From Hybos culiciformis (taxonomy: Eukaryota; Arthropoda; Insecta; Diptera; Hybotidae): a stretch of 64,000 bases of DNA. Every line of letters begins with the position of its first letter. Positions within the stretch are counted from its first letter, which is position 1. The stretch is taken from NCBI GenBank assembly GCA_964007475.1, contig OZ023273.1, forward strand, positions 147,099,308-147,163,307, written 5' to 3'. The translations under genes and the position numbers were made by a program. Positions 39,599 through 48,429 of the stretch are shown here, piece by piece. Below the pieces are notes generated by a model. The model saw only the letters and a list, made by a program, of their open reading frames with translations. It was not told the origin of the DNA and did no database searches.

Positions 39599-39967
39599 TA
39601 GAGGTTAATGAAACTTTGTATTAGAAATTGAAAATGAAATAATATAAAAAATAAGAGATAAAGTGTAGAAAATAATAACAAGAAATATGTTGTTAATTAG
39701 AAAAAAATGTTGATAAGCAAATATTTTTCCATGAACTTGATTTTGATATAGGTAAAAGTGTTGTTCGTGAACTTGATAAAATTTTCTATAAATATAATTA
39801 AAAATAAATAAAATACTGTAGTCTATTGTATATCTTACACAAATAAAATAATATATTTATTAAAAAAGTTAAAAAGTTTATTTAAATAAATTTCTATAAC
39901 TTAATTAAATTATTTGAATTATTAATTGTATTATGTGAACTTATAAATAAAGAATAAATGATAAAAA
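39599..39967. other. Left subterminal region and PolB upstream
   Basis: No gene seen. AACTTTGTATT from the inner TIR edge is repeated at 39614-39624. The rest is AT-rich leader before the PolB start codon at 39968 and presumably contains its promoter. No strong TATA plus initiator pair stands out. Confidence 0.5.
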
Positions 39968-42900
39968 ATGATGAAATTATGTGAAATTTGTGGATTATTT
40001 ATCAATAACAAAAGTTTAAAAAGACATTTAGAAAGTGTTCATACAAAAATAATTAAATATGAGTGTAGTATTTGTAAAAAAAAATTTGAAAGAAAAGATG
40101 TAATGCAAACTCATTTGAAAATTCATAATAAAATAAAAATAAATAAATCACCTAAATTTAAGTGTAAACAGACCGACTCATATTCAAAAAATAATGAAAC
40201 CCATGGTATTAAACGAAAATTAACAACAGATGAAGCACCTAATAAAAAACAAAAAAATTATGTAAATTCTTCAACAAGTTCAAATAAAAAATATTGCACT
40301 CATTGCGAAAGTGAAATCGATGAGAAATATTGGAACTATCACATAAGAACTAACTCTCACAAGTCTAATGCAGCAGTTCAATATGACGAAAATATTAAAT
40401 GTTTGAAACAAGGATTCGAAGGAAGAATTGCAACATTTATTATAGAAAACAAAAATGAGAAGTTACTGTTACCTGAAATATTTTTTGATAACATAAACGA
40501 AGATGTTTTTAAACTATTGCAAAAACATTTAGTAGAGTTCAAATCAATAAAGTTTAATATGGAATTTTACGGACGCTTTATTAAACCACATAAGTTAGAA
40601 AATGATGAAATAGAAAATATTTATAGCGTTAAATGTTTTAACTCGAAGATGACAATTATTAGAAATGAATCAGACATTAAAACCGCTTATTATGAAATGG
40701 CTGAAAAAATAAAAACAGAAATTGAAGAGTTTCAAGAAAAAGATTCCGGTTGGAGTTTGGAAAGAATACTACATGTTGAAATTAATATAAACGAATATCA
40801 TCCTATTAAAGGTAGTCAATATATTAAATTAGATAAAAAAATAGAAGAAAAAAAAGCATGTATTAATATCAAAAACCAAGATGTATTTTGTTTTAAGTGG
40901 TGCTTAATAGCTGCTTTACATAAACAAAAATTTGAAAATCCTAAAAGAACATCTAATTATAAAATAAATAATATATATGATTCAACAATAATATTAAATA
41001 ACTCATTAGTTGAAAAATTAGAATTTGTAAATTTAGAATTTCCATTACATCCAGATGATATTATTGAATTCGAGAAAATAAATCCTGAAATTAGTATAAA
41101 TGTTTTTGGATTTGAAAAATTTGGGGAAAAAAAAAAAAAATTTATAAAAATAATTGGACCTTATTATCATACTAAGAAAGAAAAAAAATTCCATATTAAT
41201 TTACTCTTGATAGAAAAAGACAACAAAAGTCATTATGTTTGGATTAAAAATCTTTCAAGACTTGTACGATCCCAATTTTCAAAACATAAAGGAAGAAAAT
41301 TTTTTTGCAACATATGTCTAGCTAATTTTAATATATCAAAGGAGCTGGAAATTCATAAAGGTGAGTGTAATAAAATTGTAACAGAGCTCCCCCAATTGGA
41401 AAACGATTGCTTAATGTTTAAAGATTATCATAGAAAAATGAAAATGCCTTTTGTAATTTACGCAGATGCAGAAAGTTGTTTGCAATCAATATCATATTGT
41501 AAGCCTAATTCAGAGCATTCTTCAACAACAAATATAAAGCTTCATACGCCTGTAGCGTTTTCATATTTTATAAAATGTTCATTTGATGATAGTTTAAATA
41601 AATATCAGGAATTTTTGGGTAAGTTGTTTAAAATAATAAAAAACATAATTTTTTAGCTAAATTAAATTTTTTATTTCTTAAGGTGATAATTGTGCTCGAA
41701 AATTTATTGAATCACTGATTGAAGATTGCAAAGAATTATACCTTAATTATATCAGCAAAGAAAAACCAATGAAATTATTAACAGAAGCAGAAAAGAAGCT
41801 ACACAGAACAAAGGATAGCTGTCATATTTGTGAACAAAAATTTTGGCGTACTGATGAGCGTGTTAAAGATCATTGTCATTTAACAGGTAGTTATAACGGT
41901 CCTGCTCATAAGAAATGTAATTTAAATTATAGAATACCAAAATTGTTTCCCATTTTTTTCCATAATTTATCTGGTTACGATAGTCATTTATTTTTTAAAG
42001 AATTAAATTCAACTGAAGGGGAAATTTCAACAATAGCATTAAATAAAGAATTATATATTTCTATAAGCAAACAGATTTATATAACTAAAAAAGACACATT
42101 TCAATTACGATTTTTAGATTCATTCCGTTTTATGCAGTCTAGTCTTGACTCATTAGTTCAGGATTTAAATAAAAACGATTTAAAAATAGTAAAAAAATAT
42201 TTTCCTGACTCCGATAAATTTAATTTGCTAACAAGAAAAGGGGTTTTTCCTTATGAATATATAGACAGTATAACAAAACTTGAAAAGTCTTGTTTACCTC
42301 CCCAAATAGAATTCAAAAATGAAATGGCAGACACTTTATGTTCAGATGATGACTACAAACATGCTCAGGATGTATGGAAGGAATTTAATTGTAAGAATCT
42401 TTGGGATTACTTAAAACTATATTTAAAGACAGATGTCTTATTATTAGCTGACGTTTTTGAAAATTTTAGAGATATATGTTTTCAAATATATAGTTTAGAA
42501 GCAACACATTACTTAACAGCTCCAGGGTTGGCATGGGACGCGATGTTAAAATATACAGATATTAAATTAGAATTGTTAACAGATATTAATATGTTGAATT
42601 TTTTTAAAAAAGGAATTCGCGGTGGTATAAGTCAATGTGGACTCAGGTATTCAAAATCTAATAATAAATATATGTTTAATGAATTTGATAATACCAAACC
42701 TCCAAAATTTATAGTTTACCTTGATGCAAATAATTTATATGGTTGGGCAATGTCAAATTTACTACCACATAAAAATTTTAAGTGGGTTGATTATCCGGAT
42801 AGAATTAATGTAAATAAAATATCCGAAAATTCAGAGATTGGTTATGTTTTAGAAGTCGATTTAGATTACCCTGAACATTTACATGAGTGTCATAATGATT

Positions 42901-43961
42901 TACCTTTCTGCGCTGAAAATAAAAAAAGTCCTATAGGGAAAATTCCAAAATTAATATTAGATTTGAATAATAAAAAAAAATATATTATTCATCATGAAAA
43001 TCTGAAACAATGTTTGAAAAATGGTCTTATTTTAAAAAAAATACATCGTGCAATAGAATTTGATCAATCTGCTTGGTTACAGAAATATATAGATTTAAAT
43101 ACTAAACATAGAACAATGTCAACGAGTGCATTCCATAAAAGTTTTTTTAAACTTATGAATAACGCAGTCTATGGTAAGACGATGGAAAATGTTGACAAAA
43201 GAACAATTATTAAAATAGCTGATTGTTGGGAAAGCCGACGTAGACATCTGGGTGCAAGAGCACTAATTGCCAAACCTAATTTTCATTCTTTGTCCTTGTT
43301 TGGAAAAAATTTAGCAGCTATTCAATTAAATAAAACAAGAGTGTTTTATGATAAACCCATTTATTTAGGTTTTACAGTGTTAGAGCTTTCAAAATTACAT
43401 ATGTATAATTTTCATTATGATTATATGAAACAAAAATTTAACGAAAAACTTAAATTAAATTACATGGACACTGATAGTTTTATTTATACAATCACAACAG
43501 AAGATTTTTATAAAGATATTAAGGTAGATGTTTGCGAAACTGACAAATCAAAATTACGTTTTGATACTTCTGACTACGAACCCAACAATATTTACGGTTT
43601 ACCTTTAGTAAACAAAAAAGTATTAGGATTGTTTAAAGATGAAAATAATGGAAAAATTGTGAAAGAATTTATCGGTTTAAGATCAAAAATGTATTTTTTA
43701 GATGTATTAAAGGGAAAAGAAATAAAAAAAGCAAAAGGTGTTAAAAAAAATGTTGTTAAAAAGTTAAGCTTAGTTAATTATAAAAAATGTTTGTTAGAAA
43801 ATAAAATTTATCATGATAGTATGTTAACTTTTAGATCCAATTTACATATTTTGTACACTCAAAGTATAAATAAAATAACTTTAAGTTCTTTAGATGATAA
43901 AAGATTTATTTTAAATGATAAAATTAATACACTTGCTTGGGGAAATAAAAATATTTCTTAG
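39968..43961 (+). CDS. polB: Protein-primed family B DNA polymerase (two exons)
   Basis: Replicates the element. Exon 1 (39968-41618) has two N-terminal C2H2 fingers (C5/C8/H20/H25 and C33/C36/H49/H53), further Cys/His clusters near residues 110-130 and 445-465, and the Exo I motif (FVIYADAES, near 495). Exon 2 (41683-43961) carries a CxxC plus DHCHLTG...GPAHKKC zinc-binding segment, Exo II (HNLSGYD), Exo III (YLKTD), then Pol A (DANNLYG, near residue 316 of the downstream frame), Pol B (NNAVYGKT, near 462) and Pol C (YMDTDS, near 565). Every catalytic motif is intact, and the total of about 1,309 residues is normal for Polinton polymerases. The two frames are linked by a 64-bp GT-AG intron between Exo I and Exo II. 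An A13 run near 41128-41140 is a likely slippage or assembly-error site. The start is the first ATG of the frame, just before the first finger. Confidence 0.96.
41619..41682 (+). other. 64-bp GT-AG intron in polB
   Basis: Donor TTTTTGG|GTAAGT and acceptor TTTATTTCTTAAG|GTGAT. The first exon ends one base into a codon, and the exon after the acceptor supplies the other two, so the downstream frame (28 codons before the ATG at 41769) continues in frame. Reading through instead meets TAG at 41654. Very short AT-rich introns of this kind are usual in insects. Confidence 0.85.
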
Positions 43962-44149
43962 TGTATAAAAAATAATAATATAAATATATGTAAGTTACAT
44001 ATATATACATTTTTTTTAAGTAATAATTTTATTAATAATATATTTTTAATTTCTTTAAATAATAAAAATAAAAAAATTATGTTTTATTCATAAAAAATTT
44101 CATTTGTCTTTTATTAGGTACACGAAAAAGTAAATAAATTAAATAATAT
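43962..44149. terminator. Convergent 3' ends of polB and integrase
   Basis: The 188-bp gap between the two stop codons is AT-rich. AATAAAAATAAA lies on the plus strand near 44061-44072, and TTTATT (AATAAA on the minus strand) near 44083 and 44112, so each gene has a possible poly(A) signal. Confidence 0.5.
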
Positions 44150-45100
44150 TTAAATAACATCTTTTTTGTTTATCCAGGAATTTTGAGAATTATCAAAACC
44201 TAACCATTTTACCAAGACCTGATCTTTATTTTTCTTCAAAATTTTTTCAATGAGATAGTTTTTAGGATCTTTTACAACTGTGAGCTCCTGCTCATAAAAA
44301 CCACCAAAAATTTTTTTATTGTTGTAATCCTCAAGACTATAAGTAACAGGATTTGTTATATTCACTTTCCAAATTTTAAAAATTTCTGTTGACCAATTTG
44401 GCTCATAACCCTTACGAAATATTCCTTTATATTTATTAATACGTACAAAATCTCCTTCTTTAAATTTTCCTTTTAAAAATACTTTTGGTCTATTATATAT
44501 CACATTAAGTAAAAACTTTTCGTTCTTTTTATTAACATTTTTTGGTTGTATTTTAATAGTTCGATGAACAGTTTCATTATACTTTGTAAGTAAATCATCC
44601 AATATGTGAATCCATTTATAATTTCCTTGTAAGCTGAATTGTCTCCACATAAGACTTTTCAAAGTTCTGTTAAATCGTTCGCATATTGACGCTTTTAAAT
44701 CTGAAAATGTATGGTAATGATTTATACCCTTTTGAAGCATCAATTGTTTAAATTTTGAATTGAAAAACTCTTTCCCTTGATCTGAATGTATATTTTTTGG
44801 TGTTTTTGAAGGACCAGCTTCTTTAAAAATACTAGTGATTGCTTTCACTACATCTTCAGCAGATTTTGATTTTAATGGTTTAGCATACGCATACTTGGAA
44901 AATATATCGATGACTGTTAATAAATATTTAAATCCATTGTTTTCTCTTTTATATGGTATCATTTCAACTAAATCAATTTGCCAAGTATCATTTAATCCTT
45001 TTTGTACTACTCTTCTTCGTGGAAACTTTTTTCTAACGTTTCTATGTAACTCCTTAACAATTTGTTCTCTTTCTTTTGAAATTTTTTTAGTTTTGGTCAT
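44150..45100 (-). CDS. int: Retroviral-type (rve) integrase with C-terminal chromodomain
   Basis: 316 residues. It inserts the element by DDE strand transfer, making the 6-bp target duplication. The catalytic core shows D43 (TWQIDL), D107 (HSDQGKEF) and E141 (CERFNRT), with 33 residues between the second Asp and the Glu. The order of motifs is typical of metazoan Polinton integrases. A linker with SH3-like character (GDFVRINKYKG, near 220) precedes a chromodomain at the C-terminus (VLVKWLGFDNSQNSWI). No N-terminal HHCC zinc motif is seen. The chromodomain may steer insertion to particular histone marks. The gene is complete and ends convergent with polB. Its ATG is only 48 bp from the divergent ATG of the next gene, implying a shared promoter. 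Confidence 0.95.
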   Translation of the reverse strand: MTKTKKISKEREQIVKELHRNVRKKFPRRRVVQKGLNDTWQIDLVEMIPYKRENNGFKYLLTVIDIFSKYAYAKPLKSKSAEDVVKAITSIFKEAGPSKTPKNIHSDQGKEFFNSKFKQLMLQKGINHYHTFSDLKASICERFNRTLKSLMWRQFSLQGNYKWIHILDDLLTKYNETVHRTIKIQPKNVNKKNEKFLLNVIYNRPKVFLKGKFKEGDFVRINKYKGIFRKGYEPNWSTEIFKIWKVNITNPVTYSLEDYNNKKIFGGFYEQELTVVKDPKNYLIEKILKKNKDQVLVKWLGFDNSQNSWINKKDVI

Positions 45101-45148
45101 GTTGTCTTAAATTTTTCAAATTTATTTAGTGTAAATCTAACTATTAAA
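45101..45148. promoter_or_regulatory. 48-bp divergent intergenic spacer
   Basis: Separates the integrase start codon (minus) from the start codon of the RNase H-like gene (plus). Too short to hold two standard promoters side by side. At least one start site probably lies inside the neighbouring coding sequence, or a bidirectional promoter is used. Confidence 0.4.
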
Positions 45149-45646
45149 ATGAAAGTATCACGAAATACAACTGTTATTGTTGATTTCCAATATGTAATTG
45201 GAAATAATAATCAAATATTTGTGAAGGAATTGTGTTATATATCTACCACTTCAGTAATTCCAACACAAATATTATTTAAACCACCATATCCAAAAGAAGA
45301 ATTAAATGAGAAAGCAAAGCAACAAAATGAATATAATTTTAATCATATTAATGGATTAAAATGGACAGATGGAATAGTTGATTATTCTAGGTTACCATCT
45401 TTTCTAAAACACTTAGATGGAAATACCATTATTATGTGTGGAAAACAGAAGAAGACTTTCCTAGAATTATATATTTCATCTCAAATAATAGATGCGAATG
45501 ATATTTTAAATTTTAATAAGGCACAAATTTTTCAAGCACCTTGTTCAATTCATAAAAATATTACAATTAAAAGGTGTGGTGTACAGAATATATTCAAAAT
45601 ACTTATGTTTCTTGTTGCAAATAAATTTAATCTTAATTTTTGTTAA
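45149..45646 (+). CDS. Conserved Polinton accessory protein, RNase H-like fold suspected
   Basis: 165 residues. The opening beta-strand pattern (TVIVDFQYV, then FVKELCYIS), an FKPPYP motif near residue 45, GLKWTDGIVDYSRL near 75 and a late Cys-x-x-His near 131-134 match my recollection of a protein carried by many insect Polintons and resembling degraded DEDD-type exonucleases. I infer an RNase H-like fold; catalytic activity is uncertain because a full acidic tetrad is not obvious. It is transcribed divergently from the integrase. The minus-strand frame at 47973-48359 shares the same beta-strand and GxxKKxFLE pattern and may be a paralogue. Confidence 0.75.
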   Translation: MKVSRNTTVIVDFQYVIGNNNQIFVKELCYISTTSVIPTQILFKPPYPKEELNEKAKQQNEYNFNHINGLKWTDGIVDYSRLPSFLKHLDGNTIIMCGKQKKTFLELYISSQIIDANDILNFNKAQIFQAPCSIHKNITIKRCGVQNIFKILMFLVANKFNLNFC

Positions 45647-45762
45647 ATAAGCAGCTTTCTTCTCTTAATAATTTTACAAAGGTTATAGATGTTACCTAGT
45701 TACAATAAAATGCATCATATGCAAAAAATCATTATCAGAATTTTTTTAATATATTTTTTTAG

Positions 45763-45771
45763 TATAAAAAG
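45763..45771 (+). promoter_or_regulatory. TATA box of the 161-residue gene
   Basis: TATAAAAAG starts 87 bp upstream of the ATG at 45850 in an otherwise gene-free gap, at a position that would give a 5' UTR of about 55 nt. Confidence 0.45.
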
Positions 45772-45849
45772 AGATAGATTTTCTAATTAAATTTAGTTTT
45801 TAACTTAATTTTAAAGTAAAAGTTTAAAAAAATAAAAAAAATAAAAAAA

Positions 45850-46335
45850 ATGGCATCAGAAAGTAAAGTTTTAAAAAATTTTTTACAAACCGCAGTTGGC
45901 GGTAATTCTTTTAAAACCGTGGATAATTTAACTATAAAAAAGAAATATAAAGTTTACCGTTTTAAAATTATTAAGACCAAATACGGTAAAACATTAATAG
46001 TAAAAATAAAAGATGAAGATGGGAAATGTTGGGTTTACCTACCAAAAAGAATCAGAAAACCGATCAAGACAGCAGAAGATCTCCATTTATTGAATACAAA
46101 AATTGGATATATGATTTTCAATGGTCGCATCAAAGAGAAAAAAAACATGGCCAGCATTGATTTTAAACCAAGAGATGAAGTCAACAGTAGTGATTCAGAA
46201 AGTGATTCAGAATCGGGAGGTGATAGAACTGATGAATATACTTCTTCTTCTTCCGAAGAAGATATTGAAGAAAATCTAAATAAAAGGAAAAGGAAAATGT
46301 CAACAAAAAATAGTAAAAAATCAAAAAGATATTAA
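45850..46335 (+). CDS. Small DNA/RNA-binding-like Polinton protein with acidic Ser tail
   Basis: 161 residues. The N-terminal 100 or so residues show alternating beta-strand patterns (YKVYRFKIIKTKYGKTLIVKI, then a strand ending WVYLPKRIRK) that suggest a small beta-barrel, possibly OB-like. The tail is Asp/Ser/Glu-rich (DSESDSESGG, SSSSEED), and the end is strongly basic with a nuclear-localisation look (KRKRK, KKSKR). A single-stranded DNA-binding role in replication is a reasonable guess, but no diagnostic motif proves it. The start follows an A-rich leader and a TATA box at suitable distance. I recognise the type from other Polintons but not a named family. Confidence 0.7.
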   Translation: MASESKVLKNFLQTAVGGNSFKTVDNLTIKKKYKVYRFKIIKTKYGKTLIVKIKDEDGKCWVYLPKRIRKPIKTAEDLHLLNTKIGYMIFNGRIKEKKNMASIDFKPRDEVNSSDSESDSESGGDRTDEYTSSSSEEDIEENLNKRKRKMSTKNSKKSKRY

Positions 46336-46439
46336 TGCTTCATGTAGAAAAAAAATAAATAAATAAATAAAATAAAACATAATACTAAAATTAAAAAATT
46401 TTTTTATTAAAAAAATATTTACAAAAAAAATATTAAATT

Positions 46440-46697
46440 TTAAATTGGTGATATTTTGGGATATATATATCTCGGTTTCTTGTTTTTTTCAAGCCATGGT
46501 GGTTCTGTTTTGATAATTTGAAGAATTGTTTTATTGTTTGCTGCTATGTGAATAGGGCTCTTGATGGTGTTGAACCTTATACTCTCCCAATAATATATTT
46601 TTGCTAACTCCTCATACTCATCAATTTTGAAATTTTTACTATTGAACCAGGCAGCTAATGCCATTGCTTCTAAACTTTTTGGATTTTTTTGATTCAT
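46440..46697 (-). CDS. Small unknown Polinton protein (85 residues)
   Basis: I place the start at the ATG ending at 46697 (MNQKNPKSLEAM). The frame is open a further 17 codons to an ATG at 46748, but that extension reads across a tandemly repeated TATA-box region and is probably promoter. The protein has a helical, Ala-rich first half (EAMALAAWF), a Tyr/Glu-rich middle and a basic Pro-containing end. No domain recognised. The coding extent is supported by strong upstream promoter structure rather than by homology. Confidence 0.5.
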   Translation of the reverse strand: MNQKNPKSLEAMALAAWFNSKNFKIDEYEELAKIYYWESIRFNTIKSPIHIAANNKTILQIIKTEPPWLEKNKKPRYIYPKISPI

Positions 46698-46718
46698 TTT
46701 TTTAATATAAACTAAAGA

Positions 46719-46765
46719 CTTTATACATAATCTCAGGCTTTTATACATAATCTCAGGCTTTTATA
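46719..46765 (-). promoter_or_regulatory. Triple TATA-box array from a 20-bp tandem duplication
   Basis: TTATACATAATCTCAGGCTT at 46721-46740 is repeated exactly at 46741-46760. On the minus strand this places TATAAAAG at 46765-46758 and 46745-46738 and TATAAAG at 46725-46719, spaced 20 bp. All lie 28-68 bp upstream of the 85-residue gene's start at 46697. Confidence 0.6.
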
Positions 46766-47551
46766 ACCAATAAGTTTGATCAACATAAATTAATCAAACG
46801 CGGCTTTTTTTACAAAGATGAATAGTTAACATTAAGATGATCACAATCTTAATTATTGTAATTTTTAATAAAAAAATCCTCATTTTATTGATATGTAATT
46901 TAACTATTTGATCTTTTCTTTTACTAGGTATATGTTTATAAAAATTTTTATTTTTCTTGTTTTTTAGTTTATTTATTTAATTATTTTAACAATTTTTTAT
47001 TACAATTTAGTAAAAAAAAACCGCATTTGATTGATATGTATAGTGATAAGAATTTAACATTTTGATCTTTTCTTTTAATATTAATTAATTTATAAAATTT
47101 TTTCTATTTGATTTTAATTATTTATAATGTAGATTAATGCAAGTTTAATTAAAATGTAATTTTTATTATTACAATTTTGTAAAAAAAAATCCGCAGTAGA
47201 TTGATATATTGATAATAATTTAACTTTTTGATCTTTTCTTTTTAAATGAAAACTATTAAGAAAAATTTATTCTTTTTTAATTTAATTATTTATAATGTAG
47301 ATTAATGTATGTTTAATTAATATATAGAAAAGAAAAATTACATTTAGTCAAATCCTACTTTTTAGGAAAAGCAATGAAATTATGTTAAGGTTAATATTCA
47401 GGAGATTATAATTTTCATTACTGCAATGGAAAATAAATTTATTATTTATTAATTTCAATATGTTTTTTTAATTTTCAACTGTTTTATATGTTTAAATAAA
47501 ACAAATCATTTTGACTTAAAAGAAAAAAATTATTTTATTTATAATAAAGTA
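46766..47551. other. Largest non-coding gap inside the Polinton
   Basis: About 790 bp with no gene, between the 85-residue gene's promoter and the 3' end of the protease gene. Most of it is a threefold direct repeat (separate entry). The right edge, next to 47552, contains TTTATT (AATAAA on the minus strand), usable as the protease poly(A) signal. Confidence 0.7.
46853..47330. repeat. Three diverged direct repeats of about 150-170 bp
   Basis: Each unit has ATTA(C/T)AATTT, an A run, CCGCA or CCTCA, TTGATAT, and then TTTGATCTTTTCTTTT. The TTGATAT-to-TTTGATCTTTTC cores are at about 46888-46922, 47032-47080 and 47201-47244. Units two and three also share a TATAATGTAGATTAATG end. Direct-repeat arrays in a non-coding gap could be a replication or transcription control region; that is inference. 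Confidence 0.65.
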
Positions 47552-48013
47552 TTACATAAAATATTTTTGAAATAATTTTAAAATTATTTTATCATTACAA
47601 GTATAATCCTTAGAACTAAAAACATTTAAAAAACGTTTCATTGAAATATTTCTATATCGAAAATAGACATAAACACAACAATAATAACCACAAGTATTTG
47701 AAAAAGTTCCTTGTAAACGTTTTGTATTACGTATAAAACACTTCTGTTTAGAATGATGATTTATTTTATCAATTATTCCTGTCTCTATTGTTTGATTTCC
47801 ATATGAATCAAAGTATTCAGCACATCCTTTTTTCGGAAAATAAAGTACAAACCAATGCAAACCAGGTTTATTGCTTGGATCTGAATTAACAATAATAAAG
47901 AATGGTTTTTTGTTAAGTATTTTAGGTATTTTATCAATGGAGAAAACTCCTTTAAAATGGTTTTTGGTAAATTTATTCCTCTGAAGATGATTCGTTATCT
48001 CTAATGTATTCAT
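47552..48013 (-). CDS. pro: Adenovirus-type cysteine maturation protease (C5/Ulp1-like)
   Basis: 153 residues. Predicted to cleave capsid precursors during particle maturation. The catalytic residues appear in adenain order: H53 (GLHWFVLYFP), D69 (YFDSYG), Q101 (RLQGTFS) and C108 (NTCGYYCC). The N-terminal FKGVFSIDKIP segment is typical of Polinton proteases. Length is a little below adenain (about 200), normal for the family. The ATG lies inside the 3' end of the upstream RNase H-like frame (41-nt overlap in another frame) and is the only usable Met before the domain. It is the last gene of the minus-strand morphogenesis block. Confidence 0.93.
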   Translation of the reverse strand: MNTLEITNHLQRNKFTKNHFKGVFSIDKIPKILNKKPFFIIVNSDPSNKPGLHWFVLYFPKKGCAEYFDSYGNQTIETGIIDKINHHSKQKCFIRNTKRLQGTFSNTCGYYCCVYVYFRYRNISMKRFLNVFSSKDYTCNDKIILKLFQKYFM

Positions 48014-48359
48014 ATTTTTCCAACACAGCTATGTTATGAACTGGTGATTTTATTTTAACAAATTCCTCTAGAAAACCTTTCTTTCGCTCACCATTTACTA
48101 AAATTATATCAAACTTATTTAAAATTTCTTTTACGTTTGAAGTTGTTTTAGCATTTTCCAAATTTCCATTTATAATACAATTTTCTTTATCGAAATATAA
48201 CTTATTTTGTGGATATAAATATTTAGCATCATAATTCAATGGTTTATTTGATTCTTCAATGCCAGCTACGGTTACTTTAGAAGCAAAATAATGTGATTTA
48301 TCACATTTAAATGATATATCAACTAAAGCGTAAGAGGAAATTTTATTTTTAATAACCAT
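47973..48359 (-). CDS. Small Polinton protein resembling the RNase H-like accessory protein
   Basis: 128 residues, not a recognised named family. The pattern of two early beta-strands (YALVDISFKCDKSHYFASKV), a later hydrophobic strand and GERKKGFLEEF parallels the 165-residue protein encoded at 45149-45646 (VIVDFQYV...FVKEL and GKQKKTFLELY). It lacks the FKPPYP segment and the Cys/His end. It ends in an acidic Ser/Glu tail. The 3' 41 nt overlap the protease start, 70 bp separate it from the capsid gene upstream, and a TATAAATAAAA lies only about 10 bp before its ATG, so expression may depend on an upstream start site. Confidence 0.6.
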   Translation of the reverse strand: MVIKNKISSYALVDISFKCDKSHYFASKVTVAGIEESNKPLNYDAKYLYPQNKLYFDKENCIINGNLENAKTTSNVKEILNKFDIILVNGERKKGFLEEFVKIKSPVHNIAVLEKYEYIRDNESSSEE

Positions 48360-48429
48360 GTTTTATTTATATCCTATACGTCTAATAATAAGTATTAGAA
48401 TAAACTAAAATTAATTTTTTTCAAGCTAT

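Noticed and set aside
41654..41768. Reading the polymerase as a broken pseudogene (stop at 41654 and frame change)
   Set aside because: Precise GT-AG boundaries restore the frame and all polymerase motifs downstream are intact, so an intron explains the data better than decay.
46698..46748. Longer start for the small minus-strand gene at 46440
   Set aside because: The extra 17 codons read across an exact DNA duplication carrying TATA boxes, more likely promoter than coding.
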